41,012 nt of DNA, from contig QZIP01000009.1 of NCBI GenBank assembly GCA_003599595.1, positions 1 to 41,012 of the forward strand, given 5' to 3'. The position numbers and the translations under genes were made by a program. Positions 23,593 to 31,790 of this stretch are shown one piece after another; position 1 is the first letter of the stretch, and each line of letters opens with the position of its first letter. The DNA comes from Candidatus Parcubacteria bacterium (GTDB lineage: Bacteria > Patescibacteriota > Microgenomatia > Levybacterales > GWA1-39-11). Under the pieces are notes generated by a model. That model was not told where the DNA came from. It searched no databases and worked only from the letters and a program-made list of their open reading frames with translations.

Positions 23593-24822
23593 TTAATTAC
23601 TGGTACTTTGTGAAAGCTGTTTAATTTTTTCAGCTAATAGTTTGGCTACTATCTGATTTGTTCGTGCCGACCAGTGAGAATCTTCTCTGTAATACAGTAG
23701 CGGCTCATTGGTTTTTGCCGCTTCTTTATGAAGAATAGCATGAAATTTAATATGTTCAATCTCATTTACTCCCAGCTCCTGTTCTAATACATTTAAAGAT
23801 TGCTGGCTTTCTGGAATATTTTGATAGGCTTGATAATAAAGATGGGCTTTAGTTGGTACTGCGGCAACGATTAAAGTGATTCCTCTTTTTTTGAGTAGAT
23901 CACGTGTTTGTTTTAATACTGTCATCGAGTTTTTTATATCTTGTTGGGATTTTTCAGTTAAGGTAGGGTTTCCTTCTTTGGGTTGGTAAAAAATCATATC
24001 TTGCGATGGGTCATAGTCGAGTTCAGTATTATTATAAATCTTAGCTAACTGCTCTCGTGTAAAAAGCTTATTTAAAATTTCTGTGTGAAGCTTGTTAATA
24101 AGGTATCTGGTTACAGAGTAGTTTTTAAACAAAGAAGTAATTTGATCGTAGTTATAAATCATGATCTTATTTAAGCCAAAATTAGAGTTAGGGAGATTTT
24201 CCTGCTGCCATTCCTCTAAAGATGACCAGGTCTTTGGATTATAATCTGGCGCCTGGTTTTCTGCCAAGGTTTCTATCCAACTGCTTTCTTGCACCTCTTT
24301 CTCTGTTCCGAGAACGATAACGTATTTAGGTGGATGCTTCATAAACCATTCGTTTTCCCAAAAACGTTGTAAAGGTAATAGGCCATGGTTATAAGTGGGG
24401 GTATTGTATTTATCGGTTAACAGTTCTGAAACCAAGTTAGGCTGTGTCTCATTTGCCCCTGCTACCTGTGAGGTTCCAAAAATAACGGCATCTACAGGGT
24501 TGTTTAAAAGACCTACTCTATTTCTGAAACCATATTCATCAACAGTAAAAATTTGCTTACGCAACTCGTTTGGATTTGGTTTGAAATGAAGCATATTTAT
24601 GGAGTCCCCGTGAGCCAAAAAGTTATATTTAAAATGGGGTTTAAAAGGTGTGCGATAGGCGTCTTTGCCTTCTATATTTGATGCTGTTTCCCAAGCACGA
24701 TAAATTACCGGTTTGGGGTCAATAAGAATAAAGGTACTGGCCTCAAACAGAGAGATCAGTAGCCAGGCAGGAATAATAGAAATTAAACTTATTTTTGTAA
24801 TAACAGATTTTTTGATTTGCAT
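23593..24822 (-). CDS. SGNH/AlgX-AlgJ-like acyltransferase partner protein, membrane-anchored
   Basis: A 409-residue protein with one N-terminal membrane anchor (about 4-32) and an extracytoplasmic SGNH-hydrolase-like domain. VIFGTSQVAGANE places the putative nucleophile Ser118 in a G-x-S motif. YREDSHWS near the C-terminus supplies the catalytic Asp381/His383 pair in the DxHW pattern of AlgX/AlgJ. I chose the ATG at 24822 because it gives a clean anchor and lies 8 bases after the MBOAT stop; the frame stays open further upstream into the MBOAT gene. In such pairs the MBOAT protein carries an acyl group across the membrane and the SGNH protein puts it on the glycan. That mechanism is known for alginate and is inferred here. 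Confidence 0.8.
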   Translation of the reverse strand: MQIKKSVITKISLISIIPAWLLISLFEASTFILIDPKPVIYRAWETASNIEGKDAYRTPFKPHFKYNFLAHGDSINMLHFKPNPNELRKQIFTVDEYGFRNRVGLLNNPVDAVIFGTSQVAGANETQPNLVSELLTDKYNTPTYNHGLLPLQRFWENEWFMKHPPKYVIVLGTEKEVQESSWIETLAENQAPDYNPKTWSSLEEWQQENLPNSNFGLNKIMIYNYDQITSLFKNYSVTRYLINKLHTEILNKLFTREQLAKIYNNTELDYDPSQDMIFYQPKEGNPTLTEKSQQDIKNSMTVLKQTRDLLKKRGITLIVAAVPTKAHLYYQAYQNIPESQQSLNVLEQELGVNEIEHIKFHAILHKEAAKTNEPLLYYREDSHWSARTNQIVAKLLAEKIKQLSQSTSN

Positions 24823-24830
24823 AATTACGG

Positions 24831-26237
24831 CTAAAACTGAAAATAAATAAAAGGCACACCTTTTTTTAGGAGAGAGTACGTTATTAAAAACAGGAAGGCT
24901 ACTGTGAACGCCCATCCGTTTCTTGTCTTTGGTTTAATTTTAAGTACAAAATTTTCATTTAAGAAAAAGGACCAAAATACTGCAACTATTAGCGCCGGCA
25001 GACTGTATATAAGAGGCACAACCAGTGCTTCATTTGGCGGACTAATATTTATTTTTGTTAAGGATTTTAGAAATAAATCAAGCTGTTGAGTGTCAGAAAA
25101 GCGGAAAATAATCCAGGTAAAGGTAATAATAAGAAATGTTAATATTTTAGAAAGATATGTGGGTATTGTTAGTTTAATTTTGAAATCAGATAGCACTCTT
25201 TCTATCGCCAGAAACCCCCCATGCAACCCCCCCCAAATAACAAAGTTCCAGCTGGCTCCGTGCCATAACCCTCCAAGAAGCATTGTTATAAGCAAATTTA
25301 TGTATGTCCTTATTTTACCTTTGCGGCTTCCTCCTAAGGGGATATAAAGATAATCCCTGAGCCAAGAAGATAAGGTGATATTCCATCGTTTCCAGAAATC
25401 GGTAATACTGGTAGATTGATAAGGGGAATTAAAATTTTGAGGAAAATCAAAACCTATAAATTTAGCCAAACCTATGGCAATAAAAGAATAACCCAGGAAA
25501 TCAAAATAGATTCTAAAAGAGAAGAAAAACATTAGGATGATTGATTCTAGGAATTGAATATTATTAATATTTTGAATGATTAAATCTTCGACTGTAAATA
25601 ATTGGTTGGCAACGAGTAGCTTAAAAGTAAAACCTAAGACAAAATATTTTGTCCCTTCAAAAATTGTTTCAGAATTAATAGCTCTTTTTCCAAGTTGTTC
25701 TTTAATCTGGGAAAAACGCACTATTGGACCTGAAATTAGATGTGGAAATAAAGTCGCATAAGTTGCGTATTTAAGAAAATTAGTTGTAGGAGCGATTTTT
25801 TTCCGATAAACATCAACAATATAGCTAATTCTTTGAAAGGTGATAAATGAAATACCTAAAGGAATAAGAAGGGGTTTGAGTGAATTTAAAGTAATAATGT
25901 TATTGGAAGAAAAGTTTTCCATTCCAACATTACTTAAGATAAAATCATAATATTTAAAATAAGCCAGCAAACCGAGATTCCCTATAACAGCAATACTTAG
26001 TAGAGCTTTCGAAATTGTTTTACCTTGAAATCTATGTATCCCAATAGCTATAACAAAATCTAATATGAGTGGAATTACTAGAATCGGTAGATTACTTAGT
26101 CCAAAAGACGCATAAAATACTAAACTAAAGGTTACGATTATTAAATTTGCAAGAATATTATTTTTTTGAGCTAGAAGGTATAAAGATATAAATAAGGGGA
26201 AAAAATAAAATAAAAACAATATGTCGGTAAATAGCAT
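24831..26237 (-). CDS. MBOAT family O-acyltransferase (AlgI/DltB type)
   Basis: A 468-residue polytopic membrane protein of the MBOAT family. It has the conserved block DFWKRWNITLSSWLRDYLYI and PLGG (280-303) and the invariant His326 in GGLWHGASWNFVIWGGLHG. The earlier FITFQRISYIVDVYRK and FPHLISGPIVRF motifs are the usual AlgI-like ones. Length is normal for AlgI. It should pass an acyl group, probably acetyl, from a cytoplasmic donor to the outside for polysaccharide O-acetylation. It leads a two-gene operon with the SGNH protein. A TAAAAT box (complement of 26242-26247) lies 5 bases before the ATG, but without an extended element or strong -35. Confidence 0.92.
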   Translation of the reverse strand: MLFTDILFLFYFFPLFISLYLLAQKNNILANLIIVTFSLVFYASFGLSNLPILVIPLILDFVIAIGIHRFQGKTISKALLSIAVIGNLGLLAYFKYYDFILSNVGMENFSSNNIITLNSLKPLLIPLGISFITFQRISYIVDVYRKKIAPTTNFLKYATYATLFPHLISGPIVRFSQIKEQLGKRAINSETIFEGTKYFVLGFTFKLLVANQLFTVEDLIIQNINNIQFLESIILMFFFSFRIYFDFLGYSFIAIGLAKFIGFDFPQNFNSPYQSTSITDFWKRWNITLSSWLRDYLYIPLGGSRKGKIRTYINLLITMLLGGLWHGASWNFVIWGGLHGGFLAIERVLSDFKIKLTIPTYLSKILTFLIITFTWIIFRFSDTQQLDLFLKSLTKINISPPNEALVVPLIYSLPALIVAVFWSFFLNENFVLKIKPKTRNGWAFTVAFLFLITYSLLKKGVPFIYFQF

Positions 26238-26364
26238 TGATATTTTATGTGACGAGCTTAATAGTAAATTACTTATAGATTAAAACATTAAACAAGAATG
26301 GTTTCAATAGTTGTCTTAGTCGTTTGCCAATCTGCGTTTTCAACAAAAAAGATAAGGCTTGCTT

Positions 26365-26370
26365 TATAAT
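26365..26370 (+). promoter_or_regulatory. Consensus -10 box for the 26394 gene
   Basis: TATAAT at 26365-26370, 23 bases before the ATG at 26394, predicting a leader of about 17 bases. No good -35 box is seen. The rest of the 156-base divergent gap (26238-26393) holds no open frame or strong repeat. Confidence 0.42.
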
Positions 26371-26393
26371 TACTAATGTTATAAGCTTCTCTC

Positions 26394-27020
26394 ATGAACC
26401 TTAACAAACGATTATTGGTGACATTAATATTTATTGTTGTAGGTATTATTTTGATTTTAAAGTTGGGTTTATTTAAATCTGATTCAAATCCATCTTCTCC
26501 CTCATCTGGCTCTCCTGCTTCAGGTAATCAAGTACCTGAACAAATTAGCAATGTTAAAAACTGGAAAACAATAAATAACCAAAATGATAATTATCAGGTA
26601 AGTTATCCGAATGAGTGGAAAGAGATTTCCTCTGAAAAAGTATTTGAAGTATCAGATGAAAATATCACCTTTTCTGTTATTGTAGAAAAGTCAGGAGAGG
26701 AAAATTTTACTAAGAGCAACGTTGAATTTGAGAAACTATATAGTCAAGAAAATGGAGTAAGTGAATCCGGTAAGATAAAACTCCAAAATATTACAATCAA
26801 CTTTCACCCGGCAATTAAGATACAACAATCCTTTAAATCTGATTCCGGAGACATAATTAGTTTAGTTTATCAGGTCAAAGGGGATGGAGTCTATTACTTC
26901 CTTTCATTCACTCCATTTAATAATGAATCCTGGACAAAAAATTCTGCGATAATTACCAATATTGTTGATTCGTTTAAATTACTAGCTACGGTTACTCCCT
27001 CCGCCATACTAAGTCAATAA
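26394..27020 (+). CDS. Membrane-anchored PsbP-like domain protein, function unknown
   Basis: A 208-residue protein with one N-terminal membrane segment (about 7-26) without a lipobox cysteine, then a Ser/Pro/Gly-rich linker (about 29-48), and an extracytoplasmic domain at about 55-196. The domain opens with WKTINNQNDNYQVSYPNEW, the 'Y-x-(V/I)-x-YP-x-xW' start of PsbP-like domains, and ends with a NIVDSFKLL helix typical of that fold. No catalytic residues can be named. It is single, with its own promoter, between the MBOAT unit and a GT2 operon that has its own promoter too. It could be a surface protein that uses the glycan as partner, but nothing in the sequence shows that. Confidence 0.65.
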   Translation: MNLNKRLLVTLIFIVVGIILILKLGLFKSDSNPSSPSSGSPASGNQVPEQISNVKNWKTINNQNDNYQVSYPNEWKEISSEKVFEVSDENITFSVIVEKSGEENFTKSNVEFEKLYSQENGVSESGKIKLQNITINFHPAIKIQQSFKSDSGDIISLVYQVKGDGVYYFLSFTPFNNESWTKNSAIITNIVDSFKLLATVTPSAILSQ

Positions 27021-27042
27021 CTATTATCCTCAGTATTAATAT

Positions 27043-27051
27043 TGTTATAAT
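27043..27051 (+). promoter_or_regulatory. Extended -10 promoter of the GT2-methyltransferase-GT2 operon
   Basis: TG-T-TATAAT: a full consensus extended -10 with the hexamer at 27046-27051. The ATG at 27063 is 11 bases further on, so the leader would be about 5 bases, too short for a Shine-Dalgarno site. No clear -35 box is seen. Confidence 0.55.
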
Positions 27052-27062
27052 AAATAGGTTAC

Positions 27063-28127
27063 ATGAAAAAATATCCGAACGTTTCCGTAATCATTGTCAC
27101 CTTTCAAGAATATGAACTGACCGAAAAATGTCTTGAGTCAGTATTGAATTCTACTTACAAAAACATAAAAGTTTTTTTGGTGGATAATTGTTCAGATGAA
27201 AAAATTTATAAAAGTTTTTACAAAAAACACAAGGATAACAAAAAAATAGAATTTATCAGGTCAAAAAAAAATTTAGGGTTTGGGGGAGGTTGCAATAAAG
27301 CAATTGAGAAAATTAATGAAGGTTATGTTGTATTGTTAAACAATGATACAGAAGTTGATAAATATTGGTTGAACCCAGTAATTGATTACATGGAAAAACA
27401 CCCAAATATAGGGGCTTGCCAGCCAAAAATTAAAGACCTTCGCCGGAAGAATTATTTTGAATATGCAGGAGCTGCCGGAGGATTTATGGATGTTTATGGT
27501 TATCCTTTCTCGAGAGGTAGAATATTTTATACATTAGAAGAGGATGAGGGTCAGTATGATGATATTGTTGAACTCGTATGGTGTTCCGGCACGGCAATGA
27601 TTATTAAGCAAGAAGTGTTTAGAGAAGTTGGTCTTCTTGATGAGATTTTTTTTATGTATGGCGAAGAGTCTGACTTATGTTGGCGAATTAACCACGCCGG
27701 GTATAAATTGATGCATATCCCTGAGTCTATTGTTTATCACAAAGGAATGGGCACTATGAAAAAAAATCCAAGTTACAAGAAAGTGTTTTTTCATCATCGA
27801 AATGGATTAATCCTGTTATTAAAAAACTATACAGTTAAAGAAATAGCCCGATATGTAAGTATAAGAGTTTTACTTGATGGAGTAACTTTCTTTTATTATT
27901 TAATAAAAGCGCCTCACAATTTAAATTGGTTGGCTGTTATTGTTTCATATATAAATCTTTTTTTCTTATTGCCTCAGATTATAAAAAGACATTGGCAAAT
28001 CAGAAAAGTAAAAATGGCATCAAAATCATTAGCGCCGATTTTATATAAAAAAAGTATTGTATTTGATTATTTCATAAAGAGGCAAGAGTTTTTTAATGAT
28101 CTGCCTTTTTATAAAAATCATCGGTAA
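27063..28127 (+). CDS. GT2 glycosyltransferase, rhamnosyltransferase (WbbL)-like
   Basis: A 354-residue GT2 enzyme. It carries VSVIIVTFQEYELTEKCLES (7-26), the variant VDNCSDE (40-46), KNLGFGGGCNKAI (69-81), the metal site LLNNDTEVD (91-99) and the catalytic-base region YGEESDLCWR with Glu201-Glu202-x-Asp204. LVWCSGTAMIIKQEVF precedes it, as in WbbL-type rhamnosyltransferases. The C-terminal 100 residues contain an amphipathic or membrane-associated stretch (WLAVIVSYINLFFLL). It is first in a three-gene operon, 17 bases before a methyltransferase gene. A dTDP-rhamnose donor is possible by family resemblance, but no rhamnose synthesis genes are in this window. Confidence 0.87.
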   Translation: MKKYPNVSVIIVTFQEYELTEKCLESVLNSTYKNIKVFLVDNCSDEKIYKSFYKKHKDNKKIEFIRSKKNLGFGGGCNKAIEKINEGYVVLLNNDTEVDKYWLNPVIDYMEKHPNIGACQPKIKDLRRKNYFEYAGAAGGFMDVYGYPFSRGRIFYTLEEDEGQYDDIVELVWCSGTAMIIKQEVFREVGLLDEIFFMYGEESDLCWRINHAGYKLMHIPESIVYHKGMGTMKKNPSYKKVFFHHRNGLILLLKNYTVKEIARYVSIRVLLDGVTFFYYLIKAPHNLNWLAVIVSYINLFFLLPQIIKRHWQIRKVKMASKSLAPILYKKSIVFDYFIKRQEFFNDLPFYKNHR

Positions 28128-28135
28128 GGTTTATT

Positions 28136-28141
28136 AGAGGT
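28136..28141 (+). promoter_or_regulatory. Shine-Dalgarno site of the 28145 methyltransferase
   Basis: AGAGGT ends 3 bases before the ATG at 28145 in a 17-base gap. It shows that genes inside operons use a ribosome binding site, in contrast to the operon heads with nearly no leader. Confidence 0.5.
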
Positions 28142-28144
28142 AAT

Positions 28145-29047
28145 ATGGGGACATTGAAAACCAAAATTATTTCGAAAGATGTAGCTGTTAATGAAGCAAA
28201 ATATTGGAGTCGATTTGAAGAAGAAGTTGCTCGGTATGGTATTCCTATATGGGTTGATTATCAAAAAGCTAACACGCCAGAAATCGGATTTATCAACTTT
28301 TCAACTGATCCTGAAATAGATCGAATAGTCTTAGGAGAAATAAAAGATAGCTTTATTAAAACGGTAAAAGGTGGGAAAGCTTTGGATTTAGGATGTGGTG
28401 CAGGTTGGCTGTGTCTGGAGATTGCGAGAAAAGGAGCTAGTGCTACCGGAATAGATATAAGTCCAGAAAGAATAAGAAAGGCAAAGCAGTATGCCAGACA
28501 AGAAGGTGCGGAAATAAATTATTCCATAGATGATCTAGAGAAATTAAAGTGGGCTAAAAAAGGATATTATAATGTGATAGTAAACTGGAACTCCCTTCAT
28601 CATGTTAAAAATGTCGAAGCTGTTTTATTATCTATCAAAAACTCTCTAAGTAGTAATGGTCTTTTTGTTTCTTGGGATCATTTGGGTGATAATTTTCTGC
28701 TTAAAAGCGCGACCTTTTTTGCATCCTTAATTCCTGGATACTATAAGAAAAAGAAAGACGTATTGGGTAGTATCCACAGCGAATCTGAAGGGATAGCTGA
28801 AATAAGATTAACAGAAAAAGTAGTAGCTGAATATTTTCAGATAAAGTTATTTAAACGGTATTTAATTTTTATTCACCTTTTGCCACCAATTTATAAATAT
28901 CTTAAATTTAAAATTGGGATACCGATACCGCGAAATTTATTTGTAGCATTTTTGAGAGTTGTAGGGAAGATAGATCGAAAATTGGTGTCGGTAGTTCCTT
29001 TTTTGGCAACATATAGTTTTTTTGTCGGGAAAAAGGTTGAAAGATGA
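28145..29047 (+). CDS. Class I SAM-dependent methyltransferase
   Basis: A 300-residue methyltransferase. Motif I is ALDLGCGAGWLCLEIARKGA (79-98), motif II is TGIDISPERI (101-110), and VIVNWNSLHHVKNVEAVL corresponds to motif IV, where the usual acidic residue is replaced by Asn-Trp-Asn. The C-terminal third is basic and hydrophobic (FIHLLPPIYKYLKFKIGIPI), suggesting membrane contact. It lies between two GT2 genes and overlaps the second by 4 bases (ATGA). It may methylate the sugar chain or cap it to control chain length, as is known for some O-antigen systems; that is inference. Its N-terminal 70 residues have no recognised motif. Confidence 0.82.
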   Translation: MGTLKTKIISKDVAVNEAKYWSRFEEEVARYGIPIWVDYQKANTPEIGFINFSTDPEIDRIVLGEIKDSFIKTVKGGKALDLGCGAGWLCLEIARKGASATGIDISPERIRKAKQYARQEGAEINYSIDDLEKLKWAKKGYYNVIVNWNSLHHVKNVEAVLLSIKNSLSSNGLFVSWDHLGDNFLLKSATFFASLIPGYYKKKKDVLGSIHSESEGIAEIRLTEKVVAEYFQIKLFKRYLIFIHLLPPIYKYLKFKIGIPIPRNLFVAFLRVVGKIDRKLVSVVPFLATYSFFVGKKVER

Positions 29048-30018
29048 AAAAGGTATGTCCTCTGATTTCGATAGTAGTACCCACTTATAATGAAGAGAAA
29101 AATATCTATAAGTGCTTGAATTCAATATTTAGCCAAAACTATCCAAAAGAAAAGTTGGAAGTAATTGTTGTCGATGATAAATCTACAGATAAGACAATAG
29201 AGATAGTAGGCAATTTTCCTGTAAAAATTCTAATAAGTGGCGCCCGGCATGGTGAAGTGAGTAAAATGGTTGGGTTTAAGCATGCTACTGGAGAATTTTT
29301 TATTTATCTAGACGCCGATATAGAATTAAGGGGAGTAGATTGGCTGAAAAAAATGATAAAGCCTCTTTTGGAAAATACGGAGACAGTAGGAAGCTTTACC
29401 AGATATTTTACTCAAAACAGTGATCCGGCTATTGAACGTTATTTAACTCTCGATCCTCTCCAAAGAGACTCAATATATCAATTTTTTTCTCCTGGGATCA
29501 ACGAAACGATAGTCGGAATAAGGGATGGCTATTCTCTTTGCAGTTATTACTTAAACAAGATTCCTCCCGCAGGCCTATGTTTGTATAGAAGAAAGGAGTT
29601 GCTTAAGTTAGTGGCTAGTTACAAAATGTTTTTAGAGTTGGATTTTTTATGGCTTTTAGTGAAGAATGGTTTTAATACATTTGCATATGTACCGGAAGCT
29701 GGTTTGTACCACCACCATGCAGCTAGTTTATTGAATCTCTTAAAAAAAAGATCCAGAAATGTAACTCAGGTGTATCTGAAAGATAATGATGCTAGACACT
29801 ATAGGTGGTTCAATTTGAAGACTTTTAGAGGCTTTCTAAAAGTAGCACTTTGGGTAATGTGGGCAAATCTATTCATACCATCCATATTTGTCGGTATATA
29901 TAAGTCAATCTACTATAAAACCTGGGTTGGGCTATACGAACCCATTGTGAATCTATTTGTTACTGATATTATTATATATTCTTTTTTAAGTGATAAAAGA
30001 GGAAGGAAGCTAATATAA
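29044..30018 (+). CDS. GT2 glycosyltransferase
   Basis: A 324-residue GT2 enzyme. The N-terminus has LISIVVPTYNEEKNIYKCLN (8-27), VVDDKSTDKTIEI (42-54) and the metal site FIYLDADIEL with Asp90-x-Asp92. GLCLYRRKEL and ELDFLWLLVKNGF cover the acceptor side, with the acidic residue in LELDFL. A C-terminal hydrophobic pair (VALWVMWANLFIPSIFVGIY and a following segment) probably anchors it to the membrane. It closes the plus-strand operon and ends 17 bases from the tail of the convergent GT4 gene. It resembles the incomplete GT2 gene at the right edge in general plan. Sugar and acceptor are unknown. Confidence 0.85.
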   Translation: MKKVCPLISIVVPTYNEEKNIYKCLNSIFSQNYPKEKLEVIVVDDKSTDKTIEIVGNFPVKILISGARHGEVSKMVGFKHATGEFFIYLDADIELRGVDWLKKMIKPLLENTETVGSFTRYFTQNSDPAIERYLTLDPLQRDSIYQFFSPGINETIVGIRDGYSLCSYYLNKIPPAGLCLYRRKELLKLVASYKMFLELDFLWLLVKNGFNTFAYVPEAGLYHHHAASLLNLLKKRSRNVTQVYLKDNDARHYRWFNLKTFRGFLKVALWVMWANLFIPSIFVGIYKSIYYKTWVGLYEPIVNLFVTDIIIYSFLSDKRGRKLI

Positions 30019-30035
30019 GTATGGGCGGACATTTC

Positions 30036-31058
30036 TTATATTTTTATATATAAAAGATATCTACCGGTCAACTTTAGAAACTCTTTAGATACATTTTCAG
30101 GATAATACTGTTGAGGTATACTTGTTTTCGCCTTATGACTAATGATTTCATTAATTTTATTTGCCAATAAATGATGATCGCCTGGAGGAATAAGATGATT
30201 GGATGGCAGTAACTCCCGAAAAGCCTGAATGTCAGATGATATAACAGGAACAGAGAATGACATCGCCTCTATCATTGTAAAAGGAAGTGGTGGAATGTAC
30301 AATGTCTCATTAAAAGGTAATACATAGGCCCATGATTTTTTATATTCATTCGACATTGATTTAACATAACCAACATTTTTTATAAATTTTTCTAATTTTA
30401 ATTTTTTAATAAGCTGGGGAGCAGTTTCTGACCACCGTTCATTTTTAGTAAATTTATTCAGTATTCTTATCCGTATATCAGGATGTTTTTTAACAAGTAG
30501 GTTAAGTGCAAGAAGCAAGGTATCAATTCCTCTTTTTTGATTATTAGTACTTCCTGCAAATGTTATGGTAGGGGGGGTTGTTTTGCGGTAGGACTTATTG
30601 TATCCGAAAGAGAGAAGGCACGGGAAAAGAATGGGGGGAGTTATATTTAATGATTCCGTTAATACTTTCTGCTGGTATTTACTTACTGCGAATAGTTTTA
30701 TTATTCCTGTACGATAAAGAAGTCTGAATACTGTTTTACTGAGATAATTTTTAGTAATTGGCGAAAGTGTAGAATCAAAGATTGAGATATATAACGGCCT
30801 GAAATGAAATAGTGCAAATAAGATACAAAAGATACTGTCAACCCTTTTTGGACTACTTGCGTAAATAATATCATATGATTGTAGAAGTGCCTTCCATATA
30901 CTTGTTTCTCTTGACGAATCCTTTTTGTCGGATTTGAAATAAACTAAATATGCATCAACACCTAAATTTTTTAAGTTATTGTACAGCGCTTTTGCATTAA
31001 TATCGCCAACGTCGCGTAATTTATTTGAGTTGTTTTTGGTCAGAACAGCTACATTCAT
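30036..31058 (-). CDS. GT4-like glycosyltransferase with altered EX7E motif
   Basis: A 340-residue GT-B protein. The N-domain is short, with no clear glycine-rich loop beyond VGDINAKALYNNLKNLG. The C-domain has TITFAGSTNNQKRGIDTLL (164-182), as in the GT4 donor-binding start, then NVGYVKSMSNEYKKSWAYVL and PLPFTMIEAMSFSVPVISSD (257-276). The second Glu of the EX7E motif is Glu264, but the position of the first Glu (256) is Pro. That residue normally sits near the donor, so activity or specificity may be altered. It is last in a minus-strand operon and overlaps the methyltransferase gene by 4 bases. GT4 assignment is good; catalysis is less sure. Confidence 0.8.
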   Translation of the reverse strand: MNVAVLTKNNSNKLRDVGDINAKALYNNLKNLGVDAYLVYFKSDKKDSSRETSIWKALLQSYDIIYASSPKRVDSIFCILFALFHFRPLYISIFDSTLSPITKNYLSKTVFRLLYRTGIIKLFAVSKYQQKVLTESLNITPPILFPCLLSFGYNKSYRKTTPPTITFAGSTNNQKRGIDTLLLALNLLVKKHPDIRIRILNKFTKNERWSETAPQLIKKLKLEKFIKNVGYVKSMSNEYKKSWAYVLPFNETLYIPPLPFTMIEAMSFSVPVISSDIQAFRELLPSNHLIPPGDHHLLANKINEIISHKAKTSIPQQYYPENVSKEFLKLTGRYLLYIKI

Positions 31059-31789
31059 TTGACACGAGTATAAAATAGAAGCTGTCTTTGTGGAGGAAGA
31101 ATGAACCTAAAAAGTTTGTCAGCTAGTCGGGCAGTTTTAAAGAGAGAAAGGGGTATTTGAGCAGTAGGCCACAGATTTAACCATAGGTGGGGGATGCTTT
31201 CCAAATTAGATTTTGAATGAAGAACAAATTTATGCTTTTTTAATATATCCGATACTTCGCTTTCTTGAGAATAAATGGAATTTCGAGGCATTCCCCGTAA
31301 AGAGAATATCCCCAATAAAATCTTACCAAGTAAGCTTTCAGAATATTGTCGATTGGTTATATCAAAAACTAAAGAATCACTTGAAACTCGTGATAATTCA
31401 TGAAGAGCCTTTTTGATTTTTTGGTGAGGAAGATGCCAAATGACCCTAATGGTGATTACTGTAGCGAACTTTTTATCTGGAAAAGGTAGTCGAGTTATAT
31501 CAGTACATATTGTCTTAATCTTTTTTTGTTTACCAAGACGTTTATTAAATACGTCGAGCATTGCAGCTGAGTCATCGGTAGCCGTAGGTTTGAAACCAAG
31601 CTCCAGTAGGTATTCTGTTATCCTGCCGGTTCCACAACCCACGTCTAGAATAGGTTCATTTAAAGTGTCTATATACTTTTTTAGGTAATAGCACTCCATC
31701 CAGTGTTTATACCTTCTGAATCCAGAAGATAAACGATCTGCGTGGTACTGATTTGCTATTTCTTTAGATTGATATACGTCTTGTATCAT
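31055..31789 (-). CDS. Class I SAM-dependent methyltransferase
   Basis: A 244-residue methyltransferase. Motif I is ILDVGCGTGRITEYLLELG (47-65), then TATDDSAAML (motif II), TDITRLPFPDKKFATVITIR (motif III/IV) and HLPHQKIKKALHELSRV. This is the pattern of the Methyltransf_11/25 group, and the length is normal. It is the middle gene of the flippase-methyltransferase-GT4 operon, one base after the flippase and overlapping the GT4 gene by 4 bases. A role in modifying a glycan intermediate is inferred from that position. It shows no closer likeness to the other two methyltransferases in the window than family level. Confidence 0.83.
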   Translation of the reverse strand: MIQDVYQSKEIANQYHADRLSSGFRRYKHWMECYYLKKYIDTLNEPILDVGCGTGRITEYLLELGFKPTATDDSAAMLDVFNKRLGKQKKIKTICTDITRLPFPDKKFATVITIRVIWHLPHQKIKKALHELSRVSSDSLVFDITNRQYSESLLGKILLGIFSLRGMPRNSIYSQESEVSDILKKHKFVLHSKSNLESIPHLWLNLWPTAQIPLSLFKTARLADKLFRFILPPQRQLLFYTRVK

Positions 31790-31790
31790 A

